From Dehalogenimonas sp. THU2 (GTDB lineage Bacteria > Chloroflexota > Dehalococcoidia > Dehalococcoidales > Dehalococcoidaceae), in contig NZ_JBDLLU010000005.1 of NCBI RefSeq assembly GCF_039749495.1, forward strand, positions 1 through 64,000: a stretch of DNA of 64,000 bases, written 5' to 3'. Below, one piece after another: positions 63,334-64,000 of the stretch. The position numbers and the translations under genes were made by a program. The notes below the pieces were generated by a model. It was given only the letters and a program-made list of their open reading frames with translations. It had not been told where the DNA came from and did not search any database. How positions within the stretch are numbered: position 1 is the first letter of the stretch; every line of letters begins with the position of its first letter.

Positions 63334-64000
63334 TCATCTACGAAACAACCCAGTAGCCCATTCCAAAAAGGCAGCACCATGCCAGTCGAACGACAACCGG
63401 TCATCATCGAGCAGTCTTTTTAAAAGGCCACTTTGATGAGTCTTCCGGATCAGATTGTCCAGGTGGCGATCACCATGTTCCAGAATGAAATTCCTGGCCA
63501 GCTTCCCCAAGAACATGTCACGACGTAAACGGCGATGCCATGCTTTCTCATAACTTTTAAGATACCCGGCCTGCAACGTGTCCCGGAGGAGGGCTTCATG
63601 CAGTGTATTGGCGGCGAGATCGGCACAAAGGAGTCCGTAATATAATCCACCGCCGGTGGTGGTCTTGACCTGGCCGGCCGCGTCGCCCACGACGAGCAAG
63701 CGCTCACCGAAGGTTTTTTCCAGCCGCGCCAAGGGTATGGGCCGGCAGACCGGTCTCCCGACGGGGGCGATAGTGCCGGAAACTTTGTTGAGCAGATCGG
63801 TGAAAGCCTGCATATGTTCTACGGGGTGGTCACGGACGATCATACCTAATTTAGCCTGCCCTGGTGAGGTCGGGACCTTCCAGGCGAAGAAGCCGGGGGC
63901 TACGGACGCACCGAGGAATACCTCCAGTTCGGTGATGCCTGCTCCTTCGACATCAAGCTGGACGCCAACGGCGAAGTCTTTTACTGCGCCGACCCCGAGC
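63334..64000 (-). CDS. Geranylgeranyl reductase family FAD oxidoreductase, partial
   Basis: The frame runs off the window end, so the N-terminal FAD-binding part is not seen. At least 221 residues: GVGAVKDFAVGVQLD, ELEVFLGASVAPGFFAWKVP, RPIPLARLEKTF, then LLVVGDAAGQVKTTTGGGLYYGL (the conserved second FAD motif GDAAG) and a helical C-terminus. Family members reduce prenyl chains or related polyenes. In-frame ATG 63843 is internal, not the start. Confidence 0.88.
   Translation of the reverse strand, partial: LGVGAVKDFAVGVQLDVEGAGITELEVFLGASVAPGFFAWKVPTSPGQAKLGMIVRDHPVEHMQAFTDLLNKVSGTIAPVGRPVCRPIPLARLEKTFGERLLVVGDAAGQVKTTTGGGLYYGLLCADLAANTLHEALLRDTLQAGYLKSYEKAWHRRLRRDMFLGKLARNFILEHGDRHLDNLIRKTHQSGLLKRLLDDDRLSFDWHGAAFLEWATGLFRR

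Overview
The window looks like chromosomal core DNA of a Dehalococcoidia-type Chloroflexota, most like Dehalogenimonas. This is an inference from gene content: NrpR-type DUF128 regulator, membrane pyrophosphatase, HgdB-like dehydratase, tubulin/FtsZ-like protein beside gapA, paired site-2 proteases, IorAB, CxxC zinc ribbons, and moderately high GC. There is no rRNA, transposase, CRISPR array or prophage. Two tRNA genes and one TPP riboswitch are present.

Layout. 0.5-1.8 kb: MFS transporter behind a short lipoprotein relic. 1.8-4.7 kb: pantothenate operon (PanG-type reductase, panD, panB, panC). 4.9-6.6 kb: surE-cysK. 6.7-10.5 kb: queA, an ABC-2 exporter and a zinc-ribbon membrane protein. 10.6-13.5 kb: purine salvage (hpt, adenine deaminase, a phosphoribosyltransferase). 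13.6-17.3 kb: pseudouridine synthase, SbcD-like nuclease carrying in-frame repeat insertions, a 57-residue zinc protein, glyS. 17.4-22.3 kb: DUF1648 protein, MBL hydrolase, hppA, translin-like protein, degenerate ThiE. 22.3-23.1 kb: long intergenic repeat. 23.1-27.2 kb: yraN, rnhB, tmk, R3H ATPase, rsmG. 27.2-32.4 kb: TPP riboswitch-thiC, two site-2 proteases flanking a GreA fused to an integrase-like domain, and a small membrane protein. 32.4-38.6 kb: duplicated-domain protein, two-component system, FtsZ-like GTPase, gapA, HgdB-like protein. 38.7-41.1 kb: amino-acid ABC importer with an internal terminator. 41.2-47.9 kb: small regulators, mtaB, nrpR with a palindromic operator, ferritin-like protein, SOD, CBS protein. 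48-50.4 kb: iorAB. 50.4-50.8 kb: second copy of the long intergenic repeat. 50.8-53.8 kb: mobA, DUF362-like protein, rnc with a downstream 47-residue basic protein, a 38-residue membrane protein, tRNA-Gln and tRNA-Glu. 53.8-59.1 kb: surface-proteolysis operon. 59.4-62.6 kb: amino-sugar synthesis (glmS fragment, glmS, glmU). 62.7-64 kb: a truncated DUF58-like gene and a geranylgeranyl-reductase-family gene cut by the window edge.

The most interesting unit is the 53.8-59.1 kb operon. A lipoprotein that reproduces the pro-region of a subtilase sits directly upstream of that multidomain S8 protease. A membrane-anchored InlB-repeat/FN3 protein follows. This reads as an envelope protease with a detached pro-region (inhibitor or chaperone) and a surface partner.

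A second theme is transcription. At least nine genes have a -10 hexamer only 6-9 nt before the start codon with no Shine-Dalgarno, some with good -35 boxes at 17 bp (hpt, glmU, rnc, surE). This points to common leaderless mRNA. Three further small genes were found by reading the sequence: 15738-15911, 52398-52541 and 53420-53536.
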